From: a virus
Strand: one strand, 5' to 3'
Virus record (IMG/VR): IMGVR_UViG_3300023106_000020
Location: 1-40,187 of that record
Length of the DNA: 40,187 bases
Below are positions 22,498 to 30,941 of this stretch, piece after piece. The notes beneath the pieces are model-generated. The model made no database searches and was not told the DNA's origin. It saw only the letters and a list, made by a program, of their open reading frames with translations. Numbering within the stretch: the stretch's first letter is position 1; each line of letters opens with the position of its first letter. Made by a program: the position numbers and the translations under genes.

Positions 22498-23117
22498 CAG
22501 AAATACACTCCTGCAGCGGCTTCAGCACGCATCCCGTAGCGGTGCGTCATCGCGGTTTGATAGCGGGTGGCCTGGCGCACCGTCGTAGGCCCGACGTCTG
22601 CGCCGAACGTGTCGGCAAGCTCGAGCGCCAGCGCGGCAGACAACCCTTCCGGATCGCTGGCCGATCGCGGCGCCTCGTTGTCCAATTGCAGAAGCCCGAT
22701 GTCGGTCCACACGCGCAAGGCAGCGTCGTAGATCCATGTCTCGGTCTGCTGGCCGTTGGTGTCCATGATCTGGACGACCGAGCCATCACGGGGCGGCACA
22801 TGCTCGCGGCCGTAACCGTCGCATGGGCGCTCCTCTCCGTACGTCATCGGGTCGCCATACATTGGCATGAATTCCGGTAGCGTCACCGTCACGACCTCGG
22901 GATCGCGAATGATGCGCTGGTTGACGCCGGCGGTGTAATCCACGAGCGGAATCACATCCGCCAGACGCCCGAATGCCCCGGCAGCGACCCAGGAGCTGTA
23001 AAGCCCCTGAAGCGCCGCCAGGGCATCAGTCTGGTCTGCCGTACGTGGTTCACGGCCCGCACCAAGCCTACCTAGCTTGCGCAGCGCGCCGTTGATCACA
23101 GTGCGGCAAGTCGCCAT
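22497..23117 (-). CDS. P22 gp4-like head-tail connector / tail accessory factor
   Basis: A 206-residue protein. Residues 5-55 (TVINGALRKLGRLGAGREPR, then DALAALQGLYSSWVAAGAFG) match the N-terminal helices of P22 gp4-type connector proteins. Those form a dodecamer under the portal and start tail assembly. The C-terminal helix ALALELADTFGADVGPTTVR also fits. It is longer than P22 gp4 (166 residues) because of a beta insertion (about 75-150). Position between capsid and tail genes agrees. Confidence 0.75.
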   Translation of the reverse strand: MATCRTVINGALRKLGRLGAGREPRTADQTDALAALQGLYSSWVAAGAFGRLADVIPLVDYTAGVNQRIIRDPEVVTVTLPEFMPMYGDPMTYGEERPCDGYGREHVPPRDGSVVQIMDTNGQQTETWIYDAALRVWTDIGLLQLDNEAPRSASDPEGLSAALALELADTFGADVGPTTVRQATRYQTAMTHRYGMRAEAAAGVYF

Positions 23118-23441
23118 CTACTTCGTCGCTTCGTCGAGCTTCGCGCGCAGGGCGGGTGCCTTCGCGGTCTTGCTATAGCTGACGCCGAGCGCGTCGAGGT
23201 GCTCGCGCAACTCTTCCAGCTCGGCGTCTTCGTCGCTCGTGTTGAGTTCGTCTTCATCGACCGTCCCCACTTCGAACATCGGGTTGTTGCGGATCTGGTC
23301 CGCCCACGGGAGCCCGTTGAACATGAGATCGGCAGGCACAGACGCCGCCTCGCCCTTGATGAAGCGCAGACCACCTTCCGTGATGATTTGCGCCTCGGGC
23401 GAGCCGTCGCCGAGCCACGTTGCCTTGAACGGCTTGGACAT
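23118..23441 (-). CDS. Hypothetical structural-cluster protein with HeH/SAP-like C-terminus
   Basis: A 107-residue acidic protein. The N-terminal half (ATWLGDGSPEAQIITEGGLR) is a small beta fold seen in phage head-completion neighbours. The C-terminal ELREHLDALGVSYSKTAKAP then ALRAKLDEATK resembles the helix-extended-loop-helix (HeH/SAP) DNA-binding motif. Such proteins commonly lie between capsid and connector genes. The role is unknown. Confidence 0.6.
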   Translation of the reverse strand: MSKPFKATWLGDGSPEAQIITEGGLRFIKGEAASVPADLMFNGLPWADQIRNNPMFEVGTVDEDELNTSDEDAELEELREHLDALGVSYSKTAKAPALRAKLDEATK

Positions 23442-23450
23442 AACGCCTCC

Positions 23451-23885
23451 TTACGCGGGGTTTTCGATCACGCCGTGGAGCTCGGCAGTGATCGTGCCAG
23501 TTGCCGCGGTGGTTGCGCCGGCGATCGTCAGGATGACGGTCGTGAAACCGGCGTTGTTGAAGTCGCGGCCCTTGATATCGAGAGCCACCGTGCTGCCCGC
23601 GGTCGCCGCAGACGTCGCAGCGAAATACCGCGTGGCATCCCCTGCATCGCCGAGCGAGATCGTGACGCCCGCGCCCATCGCATCCCACTTCATGAAGCCC
23701 TGCTTCACGAGGAAGTTGCGATGGACGCGGAACATCCGAACCGTGTCGGCGACCGCCAGAGCACCCGCCGACTGCGTGCCGAGCGTGAAGGTGCCGTGCG
23801 CACCCTGGAGGGCGCGACCGTCACCCGTGGGCCCCGAGACCGGGTAGGTCGGAGGCGTCATCTGAAGAGAATTGAAAGTTGCCAT
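23451..23885 (-). CDS. Putative head decoration or capsid-stabilising protein
   Basis: A 144-residue beta-rich protein (GAGVTISLGDAGDATRYFAA, GFTTVILTIAGATTAATGTI). It lies directly after the major capsid gene, where many phages encode a decoration protein. No family is recognised; the role comes from position and composition. An AGGAGG-type ribosome-binding site precedes ATG 23885. Confidence 0.6.
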   Translation of the reverse strand: MATFNSLQMTPPTYPVSGPTGDGRALQGAHGTFTLGTQSAGALAVADTVRMFRVHRNFLVKQGFMKWDAMGAGVTISLGDAGDATRYFAATSAATAGSTVALDIKGRDFNNAGFTTVILTIAGATTAATGTITAELHGVIENPA

Positions 23886-23897
23886 GATGCGTCCTCC

Positions 23898-25067
23898 TTA
23901 TGCCAGAGCGGGAACAGCGGTGACCGAGGTCACGATGCCGTACTGAGCGCCGCCGAAGCTGGTCTTGGCGATGCCGCGGAGTTCCTCGACGGCCATGCCG
24001 GGGCGGAAGTTGTAGTCCTCCGTGCGGTCCTCCTGGACCGTGGTGCGCTGGCCGTAGCCGACTGCCAGAGCGGACTGGCCGCACAGGAAGCCGAACGCCA
24101 GATCGGCGCCGGAACCGCCCGCACCGGCGAGCAGCAGCAGGTCGTCAATCTCGGGGATCTCGCGAATGATCACCCCCATGTACATCAGGTCGCCGTCCTG
24201 GAAGAGCGGGTTGCTGTCGACGCCACCAGCTTCGCGCGGACGCGACGAGGTGTTGATGTTCACGATGGTCGTATCCTGCGACAGCACCGAGAACTCGCGG
24301 CTGCCGACGAAATAGACGAACCACTCGCGGCCCGCCGTCATATCCGACTTGTACGGACGGATGGCGGTCGTGAACTGCGTCGTGCTGCCGGCGGGGATCT
24401 GCTTGCCGGCGGTCTTGGCGATGGTCTTGAGCAGGCGCACATGCGCTGCCGAGGACTGCCCCGTGGTCGTGTTGACGTTGCCGAGCGACGTCGCCCAGTT
24501 GCCCGACGAGGTGTTCGCGCGAGCGTTGCCCATCAGGATGCGGTCGCTGTTGTTCAGCAGGAACGTGTTGCGCTGAGCCGCAGTCGCCAGCGAGTAGAGC
24601 ACCTGGCTGTCGGTGCCCGGAAGGCCCTTCGCATCGACGGTGCCCGGCACGATCACCGAAGCGAACGCGAGCAGGCTGTCATCGCGGAGCAGTTCCGACG
24701 ACCACTGACGGAGCTGCGTCTTCGAAGCGTTCCAGAGGTCGATCGCCGTGCGGAACGTGGTCGACTTGGGCAGCTTGGCGCCCTGGCGGATCCAGTCGAC
24801 GACGACCTTCGTGTTCGCGAGACCGATGTCGACCTCGTTGCCCTTCAGGATCTCGGACCCGCGAACGCCGCGGCCCTTGATGCGCTGGATGAGCGGGAAG
24901 TTGATCGTGTCGCCGGCCGTCGAGACCAGCTGGTAGTCGAGACGGATGATCGCGCTGTCCTCGGTGCCCATGTACGGCTTGAGGCCGGACTCACGGACAT
25001 ATTCATAGGTGAGCTTGGTGGCCCACTCCTGGCGCTCGAGCGCCGATGCAAGCTGAATTTCTGCCAT
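23898..25067 (-). CDS. Major capsid protein, N4 gp56 (DUF4043) type
   Basis: A 389-residue coat protein. The N-terminus AEIQLASALERQEWATKLTY and the segments DTINFPLIQRIKGRGVRGSE, LKGNEVDIGLANTKVVVDWI, QLRQWSSELLRDDSLLAF and TAGREWFVYFVGSREFSVLS match the N4 gp56-like capsid family, which adopts the HK97 fold. It assembles the head with the scaffold protein encoded just upstream in transcription order. An N4-type capsid gene beside P22-like portal, gp4 and gp10 genes shows a mosaic head module. Confidence 0.85.
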   Translation of the reverse strand: MAEIQLASALERQEWATKLTYEYVRESGLKPYMGTEDSAIIRLDYQLVSTAGDTINFPLIQRIKGRGVRGSEILKGNEVDIGLANTKVVVDWIRQGAKLPKSTTFRTAIDLWNASKTQLRQWSSELLRDDSLLAFASVIVPGTVDAKGLPGTDSQVLYSLATAAQRNTFLLNNSDRILMGNARANTSSGNWATSLGNVNTTTGQSSAAHVRLLKTIAKTAGKQIPAGSTTQFTTAIRPYKSDMTAGREWFVYFVGSREFSVLSQDTTIVNINTSSRPREAGGVDSNPLFQDGDLMYMGVIIREIPEIDDLLLLAGAGGSGADLAFGFLCGQSALAVGYGQRTTVQEDRTEDYNFRPGMAVEELRGIAKTSFGGAQYGIVTSVTAVPALA

Positions 25068-25070
25068 GTC

Positions 25071-25841
25071 TTACTTCCCTACGATGGAAGCGAGAAAGCC
25101 GTCCCTTTCGCCCTCTGGACTCGCCTGTACCGAAGCGGCTGACCGATCCGATGCAATTGACCGCGGGGGAGGTGCTGGCCTCGTCGCCGGTTGAACGACA
25201 GCAGCCACAGGGACTGCCGCAACGGGCGCGCTCGGCGTCACATATCCGCGCTTGGCAGCTTCGCGCGCAAACCAGTCATCCAGCTTGCTCGGGTCGCCAA
25301 TATCGGACAGCAGCGCGTCACGCTGGTGCTGCTGGACGATCCATTGAATCGGTCGCGTCTTGCCCATGTACTCGGTTGCGAAAGCCGGGTTCTGCTGGGC
25401 TCGGGCTGATGCCCAATCCACAGCGGCCTTCACGGTATCTTCCCCGTACTTCTCGACCGCATCCTCGTTCGACCGCTCGAAGCGGTCATGGATGATGGCC
25501 TGCTGTACGAGGCCTTGCTGATGGGCAGCGAAGCCTTCTGGATCATCGAAGGGGTCGATCGTGGGCGCCTGACGCTGCTGCGCCTCGAACGCTTCCACCC
25601 GGCGCTTGTACTCCTTCGCCTCGTCGCGCCAGTTCAGGGCGGTTGCGAGCGGAATGGTCCGCTGCTCGTCCTTGTGCGCTTCGGGTTCCGGCGTAGGCTC
25701 CGGGGCGGGTTCCAGTGCTGGCGGGGCTTCGGGTTCTGGCTGTGCCTCGACCTGCGGCTCTACCGGCGTCTCGACAGGTGCAGCGACTTCGGCGGGTTCT
25801 CCCGCAGTGTCATCAAGCATTCCGTCCAGGAAATCCGCCAT
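25071..25841 (-). CDS. Scaffolding protein
   Basis: A 256-residue acidic protein. Residues 12-58 are Pro/Glu/Ala repeats (VETPVEPQVEAQPEPEAPPA), then long charged helices (WRDEAKEYKRRVEAFEAQQR) and a Pro/Ala linker before a basic/helical end. This composition and the place between portal and capsid genes fit a phage scaffold, which guides coat assembly and then leaves the head. It lies 3 bp from the capsid start. Sequence identity to named scaffolds is low, as usual. Confidence 0.75.
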   Translation of the reverse strand: MADFLDGMLDDTAGEPAEVAAPVETPVEPQVEAQPEPEAPPALEPAPEPTPEPEAHKDEQRTIPLATALNWRDEAKEYKRRVEAFEAQQRQAPTIDPFDDPEGFAAHQQGLVQQAIIHDRFERSNEDAVEKYGEDTVKAAVDWASARAQQNPAFATEYMGKTRPIQWIVQQHQRDALLSDIGDPSKLDDWFAREAAKRGYVTPSAPVAAVPVAAVVQPATRPAPPPRSIASDRSAASVQASPEGERDGFLASIVGK

Positions 25842-25989
25842 CTCAACTCCTCCTCGCCTGTATCGTCGGCGACATACGCAGCGCCCGGTTCACCGGCGGC
25901 GTGAGGAGCGATTACGAGGGCCCCCACCTCGGACATCGCTAATTAGGCATAGCGACAGGGAGTATTGTCCGAAGCGGGTTAGACCGGTG
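25842..25989. other. Intergenic gap between portal and scaffold genes
   Basis: The largest gap in the structural operon (148 bp). It contains CGAGG-GCCCCCA-CCTCG, a 5-bp hairpin near 25915-25933, and GCTA...TAGC at about 25938-25953. These could fold as an RNA processing or attenuation element. No convincing promoter hexamers facing the scaffold gene were found. Confidence 0.3.
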
Positions 25990-28005
25990 TCAATCGTCTT
26001 GATCGGGCCTCTGCAGGTGGTTCGGCAACAGCGCGTCCATTACCGACTTCTCGGTCTCAACCTGCGTCTGCGTGGCCTTGGCCGATGCCAGCTGAGACTG
26101 CGCGTTCTTGTGCTGCACGTTGGCCTGCACCTCCGCGCCGTCCATCTGACGCTTTTGCTCGAGTTGCTGCGTCAGCTGCTGAACCTGCTGCGAGAGCTGC
26201 TGCACCTGGTTCTGCTGCTGCTCCTCGCGCCCCTTCTTGATCAGTTCGATAACGCGCGTCTTGTCGGCGATCGGCGATGCCTCGACCATGAGCTCGAACG
26301 CCGGCGAATAGACCGCCTCAAGCCCACCAGCCTGGCCGACCAGTTGGACCAGTTCAGCCCACACCTCCTGAGCCAGCGTGGCCGTGTCCTCGACCGTATC
26401 GAGGATGATGTCGACATCCATCTCGGCAAGGCGGTTCTTCATTCCAACGATGCCGACCGCGGGCATCATCTGCACCGCTGGCTGCCCGGTCGCTGGGTCG
26501 ACGATAGGCTGGCCGGTCATCGGGTCCATGATCGGCTGCGGCTCCATCACCATGCCCATCTCGGGCTCGTTGACCTTCAGCCACTCCGGTGCCTTCGTGT
26601 CGTCGGTGATGCGGATGAACATCTCGTCGGTCCAGAACTGGCGAGCGCGTGCCCATATCTGCCGATAGACGCGCAACTCCCAATTGTTCAGCCGGCCGAT
26701 CGGTCGCGCCAGCTCGGTAAGCCCCGCCTGCTGCGACACGAGGCGAGCGCGGCCGGACTGCGATGCGCCCTCCTGGCGACCGAGCACGGCAGGCGTCGGG
26801 CCCATGCGCTCGATCTCGCCTTTGGCCTCCTGGTTACGCAGCATGTTCGCCTGCGTCATGTCGGAGGTCTGGACGGACACCCACCCGAACGGCAGCACGC
26901 CATCGGCCTTCGCAGCCTCGGTGCGCGCCATCTCGCTATCGGTAGGATCGCCGCCCGACTTCGGATCGAACTGCAGCTGGCGGCTGTTCATCAGGTGAAG
27001 CGAGCGCGAACGGCTGGCGTTGATCTCGTCCTGGATCGGCAGCATGTCGTCGACAATGCCGTAGCGCCCGTTGTCGAGATCGACATAGCACGACGTCGCC
27101 TCGATCGGGTTCGACGGGCGCTGCTTCTCGTCCAGATAGGGCGAGGGGCCGTATTCGAGATGCCCGGCCGCAATGAAGACGATGCGCTTCCACTCGCCAT
27201 CCTCTAGCGCGTATTCCTCGCACAGCAGGACGCGGCGCCGCTTGGTGTTGATCCAGCCAGCCCCGTTGTCGCCGCGGTCCTCGTAAGTCTCGGAGAAGAT
27301 CGTTTCCCCGCTAGGGCTCATCGGGTCGCCGATCTCCTGCAACCGCTCAGGGTAGCGCGCGCGGATCGTCTCGGCGTCCACCCACTTGGCAATGCCCATG
27401 TAGCGCGCGTCGAGGAAGTCATGCCGCCGGCTGTATGGGTCGAAGTAGAACTCCTCCCACCGGATCTGCGTCGGCGTCGGGTTGTTGTCGTCGTCCATCT
27501 CGACGATCACCGCGCCGGCGCCTTCGATGAAGTGGTTCTCGCCCACGTCAATCTTGATGTTGGAGAAGTCGCACTTGTCTGCGGCGAACCGCAGCACCTT
27601 GGTCACGACGTCCGCGCTATCCTGGTCCTGCGGGTTACGAGGATATGCCTGCGGGTCGCTGCGAGCCTGTTCCAGCACGCCGAGGATGCCATTGACCGCC
27701 GGGCGTACGCGGTTGGTGTAGATCGCCGGCTGGGCACGCAGGCGGAGGGTATTGCGCACCTCGCTGTTGAGCTGCCCGGGCCCGTCGTAATATTCGCGGG
27801 CCGTCCGCGACTTCTTGCGGCGCCCCTTGGAGTCCGACCGCGCTTCCTCCGCCCTGCGTCGTAGCTCCTCGATCTTGGGCGGCGTGCCCTTGATGTACTC
27901 GGGGATGGTCAGCGTCTCGCCACTGATGGCGATGCCGTCGCGATTCTCGTCACCGAGGAGGGGGATGGTTTCAGGCATAGCAGGCGTAATTGTCGGATAG
28001 GTCAA
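25990..28005 (-). CDS. P22-like portal protein
   Basis: A portal of up to 671 residues, forming the dodecameric DNA gate of the head. It matches P22-type portals: IEELRRRAEEARSDSKGRRK, then ARE-YYDG-PGQL, NRVRPAVNGILGVLEQARSD and EGAGAVIVEMDDD. The Gln-rich coiled C-terminus (QQQNQVQQLSQQVQQLTQQL) would form the helical barrel. TTG 28005 overlaps the terminase TGA as TTGA, while ATG 27978 is nine codons later; neither has a strong Shine-Dalgarno, so the start is uncertain. Confidence 0.88.
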   Translation of the reverse strand: MTYPTITPAMPETIPLLGDENRDGIAISGETLTIPEYIKGTPPKIEELRRRAEEARSDSKGRRKKSRTAREYYDGPGQLNSEVRNTLRLRAQPAIYTNRVRPAVNGILGVLEQARSDPQAYPRNPQDQDSADVVTKVLRFAADKCDFSNIKIDVGENHFIEGAGAVIVEMDDDNNPTPTQIRWEEFYFDPYSRRHDFLDARYMGIAKWVDAETIRARYPERLQEIGDPMSPSGETIFSETYEDRGDNGAGWINTKRRRVLLCEEYALEDGEWKRIVFIAAGHLEYGPSPYLDEKQRPSNPIEATSCYVDLDNGRYGIVDDMLPIQDEINASRSRSLHLMNSRQLQFDPKSGGDPTDSEMARTEAAKADGVLPFGWVSVQTSDMTQANMLRNQEAKGEIERMGPTPAVLGRQEGASQSGRARLVSQQAGLTELARPIGRLNNWELRVYRQIWARARQFWTDEMFIRITDDTKAPEWLKVNEPEMGMVMEPQPIMDPMTGQPIVDPATGQPAVQMMPAVGIVGMKNRLAEMDVDIILDTVEDTATLAQEVWAELVQLVGQAGGLEAVYSPAFELMVEASPIADKTRVIELIKKGREEQQQNQVQQLSQQVQQLTQQLEQKRQMDGAEVQANVQHKNAQSQLASAKATQTQVETEKSVMDALLPNHLQRPDQDD

Positions 28006-29468
28006 CCCCAGGCGCTAGGTGCCTCCGTGCGCCGCGGACGGTAGTCGCCGGGTCGGGGGTTGAGGTTCGGCGATATAGCCTTGACGATCGCCGGATGCAT
28101 GTCGTCGAGCGCGCGGCCTATCAGCGACGCGGTGTCCACGTCATCGTCGTGCTTGCCCGCCGGGAACATGAGATACTCGGACACATCGGCGCCGGGCTCG
28201 AACCGCACCTTGCCCATCGCAGCGCGAGCCTGGAAGCCACGGGCGCGGGTCGGCTTGTCGCTGATGGACGATATCCACTCGAGCCGGCAGTACACCTTGC
28301 GCTCAATCATGCGGCGCCTCAGCATCGGCTCGATCGCCTTCTGGATCACGCCAGCCTCGCCGAACCATGCGAGTGGCTTCCATCGCTGGATCAGGTTGAG
28401 CTTCTCTTCGATCCACACGTCGGACGTCGACTGACCGCGCCAGCCTGCGACGCGGTAGATCGTGCCATGCTGGTCGACGCCCCATACGCGGTGCACGGTG
28501 TAGTCGCCCCCGCCATCGGTAACCGCGTAATCGCTGGTGCCGTAGAAGTTGACCGCGGGGAGCTCGGTCCACTCCTGCAGCCATTCGCGCTGGAAGTATG
28601 TGCCCTCGTCGGGCTGCGGCTGCTGCTGGTACAGTGCCGACCATTCGCGCGCGCCGATCGTGTCCTTGATGCGCGTCAGGGCAGGGACGTCATACCACTC
28701 CGGCCACAGCGCATCACCGGCCTTGTCGATCGCTGGCAGATCAAGCACGGTCCACTGCCCGCCGTCCTCAATGCGCCCCTCATGCTCGAGCAGGCGCCCC
28801 GCAAGGTCATCCTCGTGCCAGCGCGTCTGGATCAGCACGATGGCCCCACCGGGCATCAGGCGGGTGTACAGCGTCGATCGGTACCAATCCCACACCAGAT
28901 CCCTGCGCCGCTCGCTGTCGGCCTCCTCACGGTCCTTGAACGGGTCGTCTATCAGCGCGATGTCGGCGCCGCGCCCGGTCACCGCGGTTCCGACGCCAGC
29001 TGCAACGTACGTGCCACCCCTATTCGTGTTCATCCGGTTGGCTGCCTGGCTGTCCGGTGCGAGGCTAATACCCGTGAACACCTGCCCAAATTCGGGCGAT
29101 GCAACGATGTTGCGCACGTTGCGGCCGAAGTCGGATGCGAGGTCGCTGTTGTAGCTCGCGGCTATGATCTGGCGTTTCGGGTTACGCCCCAAGCACCAGG
29201 CGGGGAAACGCTTCGAAGCTAGCTCTGACTTGCCATGGCGCGGCGGCATGAAGATCATGAGCCGGTCTATCTCGCCACGCTCCACCGCCTCGAGCTTCTC
29301 GGCAATGCGCTGGTGATGCCCGGCCGGGATATAAACTTCGTTCGTGTACTCAGTGAACGCGAGTAGCCGGCGCCTCGCCAGTTGCTTCCGCAGTGCCTCC
29401 AACTCGGCGATCGAGGAAAGGAGCAACTGCCGCTGTGAGGCGCTGGATGCGATCGGCAAGCTCGTCAT
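28002..29468 (-). CDS. terL: Terminase large subunit
   Basis: A 488-residue packaging motor. ATPase motifs are Walker A MPPRHGKSE (74-82) and Walker B IALIDDP (170-176), followed by QTRWHEDDLAG. The C-terminal nuclease has FYGTSDYAVTDGGGDYTVH and the late acidic HDDDVDTASL. It pumps and cuts DNA at the portal. The N-terminus overlaps the terminase-small-like gene by 119 nt, an unusually long overlap. ATG 29468 gives LRKQLARRRLLAFTEYTNEV, which fits family N-termini, so the overlap seems real. Confidence 0.93.
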   Translation of the reverse strand: MTSLPIASSASQRQLLLSSIAELEALRKQLARRRLLAFTEYTNEVYIPAGHHQRIAEKLEAVERGEIDRLMIFMPPRHGKSELASKRFPAWCLGRNPKRQIIAASYNSDLASDFGRNVRNIVASPEFGQVFTGISLAPDSQAANRMNTNRGGTYVAAGVGTAVTGRGADIALIDDPFKDREEADSERRRDLVWDWYRSTLYTRLMPGGAIVLIQTRWHEDDLAGRLLEHEGRIEDGGQWTVLDLPAIDKAGDALWPEWYDVPALTRIKDTIGAREWSALYQQQPQPDEGTYFQREWLQEWTELPAVNFYGTSDYAVTDGGGDYTVHRVWGVDQHGTIYRVAGWRGQSTSDVWIEEKLNLIQRWKPLAWFGEAGVIQKAIEPMLRRRMIERKVYCRLEWISSISDKPTRARGFQARAAMGKVRFEPGADVSEYLMFPAGKHDDDVDTASLIGRALDDMHPAIVKAISPNLNPRPGDYRPRRTEAPSAWG

Positions 29469-29745
29469 CGCTCATCTCGCTCGTGTCATCGGTGATGTTG
29501 AGGTTCACGTCCTTGGGCAGCAGTGAGGCGATCACCTTCAGGTACTGCTCGGGCTTGTCGTCGATCACCTTCTCGATCGCCGCTGCACCGCGCTTCTGGA
29601 AGCTTTCGTGCAGAGCCTCGATGAATGCCTCGCCCAGCTTGGTTCGTGCACCCTTGGGCTTCCCAGCCGGGTTCCCGGATACGCCGGGCTTGAACCGCGT
29701 ATCTTTCGGCTCCCTGGTTTCGCCTGAATTATCAGAATCAGCCAT
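29350..29745 (-). CDS. DUF5681-type putative terminase small subunit
   Basis: A 131-residue protein with RFKPGVSGNPAGKPKGARTK (about 17-36), the hallmark of DUF5681, then helices GEAFIEALHESFQKRGAAAI and PEQYLKVIASLLPKDVNL. Proteins of this family stand directly before large terminase genes and are taken to be small subunits that recognise packaging sites. The C-terminal 40 residues overlap terL. The family is clear; the packaging role is from position. Confidence 0.75.
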   Translation of the reverse strand: MADSDNSGETREPKDTRFKPGVSGNPAGKPKGARTKLGEAFIEALHESFQKRGAAAIEKVIDDKPEQYLKVIASLLPKDVNLNITDDTSEMSDDELADRIQRLTAAVAPFLDRRVGGTAEATGEAPATRVH

Positions 29746-29881
29746 CGCCGTTCGCCGATTTGCGTTCGATCTCGTCTATCCGCTGCTGGATAGCCTTGAT
29801 GCGGTCAGCATATCCGCCGCCCATTCGTTCGGAAGCGGCGACTTTCGCCTTGAGGCGGTCGAGCTCTGTGCGTTCAGCCAT
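29738..29881 (-). CDS. Small coiled-coil protein, 47 residues
   Basis: ATG 29881 to TGA 29738-29740. The product AERTELDRLKAKVAASERMG then DRIKAIQQRIDEIERKSANG is two charged helices, probably a coiled coil. The start overlaps the previous stop by 1 nt (TGATG) and the end overlaps the terminase-small gene by 8 nt. It might assist the terminase, but no evidence beyond location exists. Confidence 0.6.
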   Translation of the reverse strand: MAERTELDRLKAKVAASERMGGGYADRIKAIQQRIDEIERKSANGDG

Positions 29882-30165
29882 CACCAGTTCCCCGCTCCAC
29901 CGGTCCGAAGGCACAAGCCCAGGTCGAACCCGTCATCTAGATCCTCGATCTGCTCCTGACGCTCCCAGCGCGCCCGTATGCGCTTCTTGGCTGCGGTGGG
30001 GATGCGTTTGGGCATAGCCGGACGATTGTACCGCGCACCTATGAGTGCCCGCCAGCGTTCGATGGTGGCGCCTCCTACGTTGAACCGCTTGCGCAGCTTG
30101 AGGTTGCCTTCCACGCTGGCATAGCGCTCGAAGTCGGGCGGAATGGGGAGTGAGGGGCGGGGCAC
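29881..30165 (-). CDS. Hypothetical basic protein with possible HTH, 94 residues
   Basis: Residues 12-45 (FERYASVEGNLKLRKRFNVG, GATIERWRALIG) look like a helix-turn-helix, and residues 50-75 are very basic (MPKRIPTAAKKRIRARWERQ). It may be a DNA-binding accessory to packaging. It stands two genes before the terminase-small gene in transcription order. No named family. Confidence 0.55.
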   Translation of the reverse strand: MPRPSLPIPPDFERYASVEGNLKLRKRFNVGGATIERWRALIGARYNRPAMPKRIPTAAKKRIRARWERQEQIEDLDDGFDLGLCLRTGGAGNW

Positions 30166-30167
30166 CG

Positions 30168-30305
30168 TTACTCCGCTCCTGCCGTCTCAGCCCACCGCAT
30201 GAACATCTGCCCGAGCTTGCGGTACATGCGCTTGCGGAAGGGGAGGGAGTTGCGGATCATCGTGACCCGCTCTTCCTCGGTAAAAGTGCACTCGCTGCGA
30301 CGCAT
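30168..30305 (-). CDS. Hypothetical small basic protein, 45 residues
   Basis: ATG 30305 to TAA 30168-30170; the product is MRRSECTFTEEERVTMIRNS followed by a basic helix. It starts in the repeated junction AAGGAGACCACTAATG, where the ribosome-binding site lies in the end of the preceding gene. Coupling and codon use support it. Unrecognised. Confidence 0.55.
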   Translation of the reverse strand: MRRSECTFTEEERVTMIRNSLPFRKRMYRKLGQMFMRWAETAGAE

Positions 30306-30508
30306 TAGTGGTCTCCTTCAACTTGCTGCGCGTGATGCTTGCCGGCCAAGGCCGACCGAAGCGCGGTCATCGCGCATAAGTGAACTGGGGCGCCCGACCT
30401 GTTCAGCTCATCAATGACACCACGGGCGTCGGCGATGGTTACCGCCAGCGACCCATCGGATTCTCGGAACAGATTGAACGTGGCGAGGTGCTTACCGATA
30501 GCCATCAT
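30305..30508 (-). CDS. Hypothetical protein, 67 residues
   Basis: The start ATG 30508 overlaps the previous stop as ATGA. The product has a beta-alpha pattern (HLATFNLFRESDGSLAVTIA, DARGVIDELNRSGAPVHLC) and ends QVEGDH, where the last codons carry the next ribosome-binding site. No family is recognised; the small alpha-beta fold may bind a peptide or nucleic acid. Confidence 0.55.
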   Translation of the reverse strand: MMAIGKHLATFNLFRESDGSLAVTIADARGVIDELNRSGAPVHLCAMTALRSALAGKHHAQQVEGDH

Positions 30509-30693
30509 CGATCTTCCTGCGTCGAGAGAATGGCTTTGATCGCAGCAACGGCCCATTCTTGCTCTTCTTCGAACAGGTAAAGGTTCCGCATAAGCTCGTC
30601 GCGATCAGCAACATGCCCTTGCTGCTTGGCGATCACGCTGACGATGGCGAACGTGACGTCAGCCACCATCTCCGGGGACAAGTTCTCATCCAT
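30505..30693 (-). CDS. Hypothetical protein, 62 residues, N-terminal paralogue of the 30941-31243 gene
   Basis: Start chosen at ATG 30693 because MDENLSPEMV matches MTENVSPEMV at the start of the gene at 30941-31243; the DNA is also similar there. The rest is helical (FAIVSVIAKQQGHVADRDEL, FEEEQEWAVAAIKAILS). The frame continues upstream to ATG 30792, but that part looks like a different small gene. The ribosome-binding site is weak, so coupling to the upstream gene is likely. Confidence 0.5.
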   Translation of the reverse strand: MDENLSPEMVADVTFAIVSVIAKQQGHVADRDELMRNLYLFEEEQEWAVAAIKAILSTQEDR

Positions 30694-30792
30694 CAGCGGT
30701 GATTTCCGGGCCGTGGAGCGCGATGTGGCCGTCGCGAGGTAGTGATGCCCCACACGATCGCCGTACGCGTCGTAGTCACCGTCGCTGCACAT
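30686..30792 (-). pseudogene. Possible frameshifted small gene
   Basis: ATG 30792 opens well (CSDGDYDAYGDRVGHHYLA) after a good AGGGAGA, but the frame then degrades to TATSRSTARKSP. Restoring one base near 30738 gives DGHIALHGPEITADG and a stop at 30686-30688 that overlaps the next start. Codon use is typical in the first frame before the point and in the other frame after it. Either a base is missing (mutation or sequencing error) or the ribosome shifts. Confidence 0.35.
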
Positions 30793-30941
30793 TAGCGGTC
30801 TCCCTGATCGTCGGGCTTCTCAGGCTCGGGCAACAGATCGGTCAGGTTGTTGACCGCGGTGATCAGCCTGTTCACGTAAGCGTAGAGCTCCTTCACCTGC
30901 CCTTCGAGGTGAGCGATGCGTTTGCGCGCTTCGAAGTCCAT
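30792..30941 (-). CDS. Small coiled-coil protein, 49 residues
   Basis: ATG 30941 to TAA 30792-30794. The product MDFEARKRIAHLEGQVKELY, AYVNRLITAVNNL, then an acidic PEPEKPDDQGDR tail is a leucine-zipper-like helix. Both ends use the junction motif AGGGAGACCGCTAATG / AAGGAGACCGCTAATG. It probably dimerises; the function is unknown. Confidence 0.6.
   Translation of the reverse strand: MDFEARKRIAHLEGQVKELYAYVNRLITAVNNLTDLLPEPEKPDDQGDR

Noticed and set aside
23199-25142. 647-codon plus-strand open frame
   Set aside because: It is antisense to the capsid, decoration and connector-side genes; Arg/Asp/His-rich composition shows a high-GC shadow frame.
25606-27207. 533-codon plus-strand open frame
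   Set aside because: Antisense to portal and scaffold genes with low-complexity His/Arg/Leu content; no domain seen.
27990-29222. 410-codon plus-strand open frame
   Set aside because: Antisense to terL, whose motifs are clear; no ribosome-binding site or domain.
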